Of a stretch of DNA of 7,251 nucleotides, positions 6,742-7,251 are shown piece after piece. Made by a program: the position numbers and the translations under genes. Location of the stretch: assembly GCA_014860725.1 (NCBI GenBank), contig JACZJD010000400.1, positions 1 to 7,251 on the forward strand, read 5' to 3'. The notes below the pieces were generated by a model. The model saw nothing but the letters and a program-made list of their open reading frames with translations. It was not told the DNA's origin and did no database searches. The DNA comes from Aquamicrobium sp. (lineage in GTDB: Bacteria; Pseudomonadota; Alphaproteobacteria; Rhizobiales; Rhizobiaceae). The stretch's first letter is position 1, and every line of letters starts with the position of its first letter.

Positions 6742-6807
6742 TCCCGCTGCATCGATTCCATTGAAACCGCGTTGAAGAAAATGCAGTTTGGTTGACCCGG
6801 CTTTTGG

Positions 6808-6834
6808 ATTATGGTTCCGCCTTCGTCTAAGCAA
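6808..6834 (-). promoter_or_regulatory. Candidate promoter of the crotonase gene
   Basis: On the minus strand, TTGCTT (complement of 6829-6834) and CATAAT (complement of 6808-6813) form a possible -35/-10 pair with a short 15-nt spacer. The start site would lie about 60 nt before the chosen ATG. The 115-bp divergent region between the crotonase gene and cysE must hold promoters for both. For cysE, a weaker TTTTGG (6802-6807) and GTCTAA (6825-6830) pair, 17 nt apart, is the best I see. Both are tentative. Confidence 0.25.
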
Positions 6835-6856
6835 GGCGTTTGAGAAGGAAAACCCG

Positions 6857-7251
6857 ATGAGCGGCGCAAGCGCGATCAGGCAGAATTCGGTCAAGCCGGT
6901 CGATCCGATCTGGACGGCGGTGCGGCGCGAGGCGACCGAGACGGTCGAGCGCGATCCGCTGCTCGCGGCCTTCATCTACGCGACCGTGCTCAACCACGAC
7001 CGGCTGGAGGACGCCGTCATCCACCGCCTGGCGGAACGCCTCGACCATCCCGACCTCGGCGCCGACCTCATCCGCCAGACCTATCAGGCGATGCTGCACG
7101 ATGCGCCGGACTGGGGCCTGACGGTGCGCGCCGACATCCAGGCCTATTACGACCGCGATCCCGCCTGCGACCGCTTCCTGATGCCCATCCTCTATTTCAA
7201 GGGCTTTCACGCGATCCAGACCCATCGCCTCGCCCACTGGCTGTGGGGGCA
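6857..7251 (+). CDS. cysE: Serine O-acetyltransferase CysE, N-terminal part (cut by window end)
   Basis: CysE transfers acetyl from acetyl-CoA to L-serine, giving O-acetylserine, the first step of cysteine synthesis; it commonly forms the cysteine synthase complex with CysK. Only 131 codons are present and the frame is open at the right edge. They make up the alpha-helical N-terminal domain of the family: DPIWTAVRREA, DPLLAAFIYATVLNHDRLEDAVIHRLAERL, and the end signature YFKGFHAIQTHRLAHWLW. The missing part would hold the left-handed beta-helix of hexapeptide repeats, the catalytic His and Asp, and the C-terminal tail. The ATG at 6857 is preceded by AAGGA with 7 nt spacing, and the product begins MSGASAIRQNSVKPVDPIW, as expected for rhizobial CysE. 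It is divergent from the crotonase gene. Confidence 0.93.
   Translation, partial: MSGASAIRQNSVKPVDPIWTAVRREATETVERDPLLAAFIYATVLNHDRLEDAVIHRLAERLDHPDLGADLIRQTYQAMLHDAPDWGLTVRADIQAYYDRDPACDRFLMPILYFKGFHAIQTHRLAHWLWG

Noticed and set aside
5142..6795. Long plus-strand open frames opposite the glycosylase and crotonase genes
   Set aside because: They have no recognisable domains and low-complexity Arg/Ala/Gly-rich composition, and they mirror clearly homologous genes on the other strand.
6792..6797. TTGACC as the -35 of cysE
   Set aside because: No acceptable -10 sequence lies 16-18 nt downstream, so the match alone is not a supported promoter.
6742..6975. An upstream extension of the crotonase frame on the minus strand
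   Set aside because: It would run antisense into the cysE coding start and add about 78 residues not found in this family. The ATG at 6741 gives the expected length.

Overview
The window looks like an ordinary core chromosomal segment of a GC-rich alphaproteobacterium. The most likely home is the Hyphomicrobiales (Rhizobiales), near Mesorhizobium and relatives. I base this on the close resemblance of the hflX, mazG, glutaryl-CoA dehydrogenase and cysE products to rhizobial homologues, the hflX/mazG neighbourhood, strong G/C bias at third codon positions, and a palindromic intergenic element of a type common in Rhizobiales. The genus call is inference from memory of the families, not from a search.

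Layout, left to right. (1) hflX (+), open at the left edge and broken by a one-base deletion next to its G3 GTPase motif. (2) A 280-bp convergent intergenic region carrying two inverted copies of a REP-like palindromic element. (3) mazG (-), preceded by a perfect 11-bp hairpin that contains its Shine-Dalgarno sequence and can also be read as the terminator of the gene upstream. (4) A three-copy 18-bp tandem repeat that begins inside the last codons of gcdH. (5) gcdH (-), glutaryl-CoA dehydrogenase. (6) A 114-bp divergent control region with a T-N11-A dyad typical of LysR-family binding sites. (7) A LysR-family regulator (+), probably the regulator of gcdH. (8) A YcaQ/AlkX-type DNA glycosylase gene (-), convergent with the regulator and separated from it by 10 bp. 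(9) A crotonase-superfamily gene (-), 46 bp upstream of the glycosylase gene on the same strand. (10) The 5' part of cysE (+), serine O-acetyltransferase, cut by the right edge.

How the genes work together. The gcdH/LysR pair is a plausible regulated catabolic unit for glutarate, lysine or tryptophan breakdown, ending in crotonyl-CoA. The crotonase-like protein may also act on acyl-CoAs, but it lacks both glutamates of classical hydratases, so its reaction is open. hflX (ribosome-associated GTPase), mazG (nucleotide house-cleaning) and the glycosylase (crosslink repair) are housekeeping or stress genes with no evident common pathway.

I found no mobile element, CRISPR array, tRNA, rRNA or novel multi-gene system. 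The observations worth checking are small: the hflX frameshift, the hairpin over the mazG start, the repeat at the gcdH stop, the LysR operator arrangement, and the missing catalytic residues in the crotonase.
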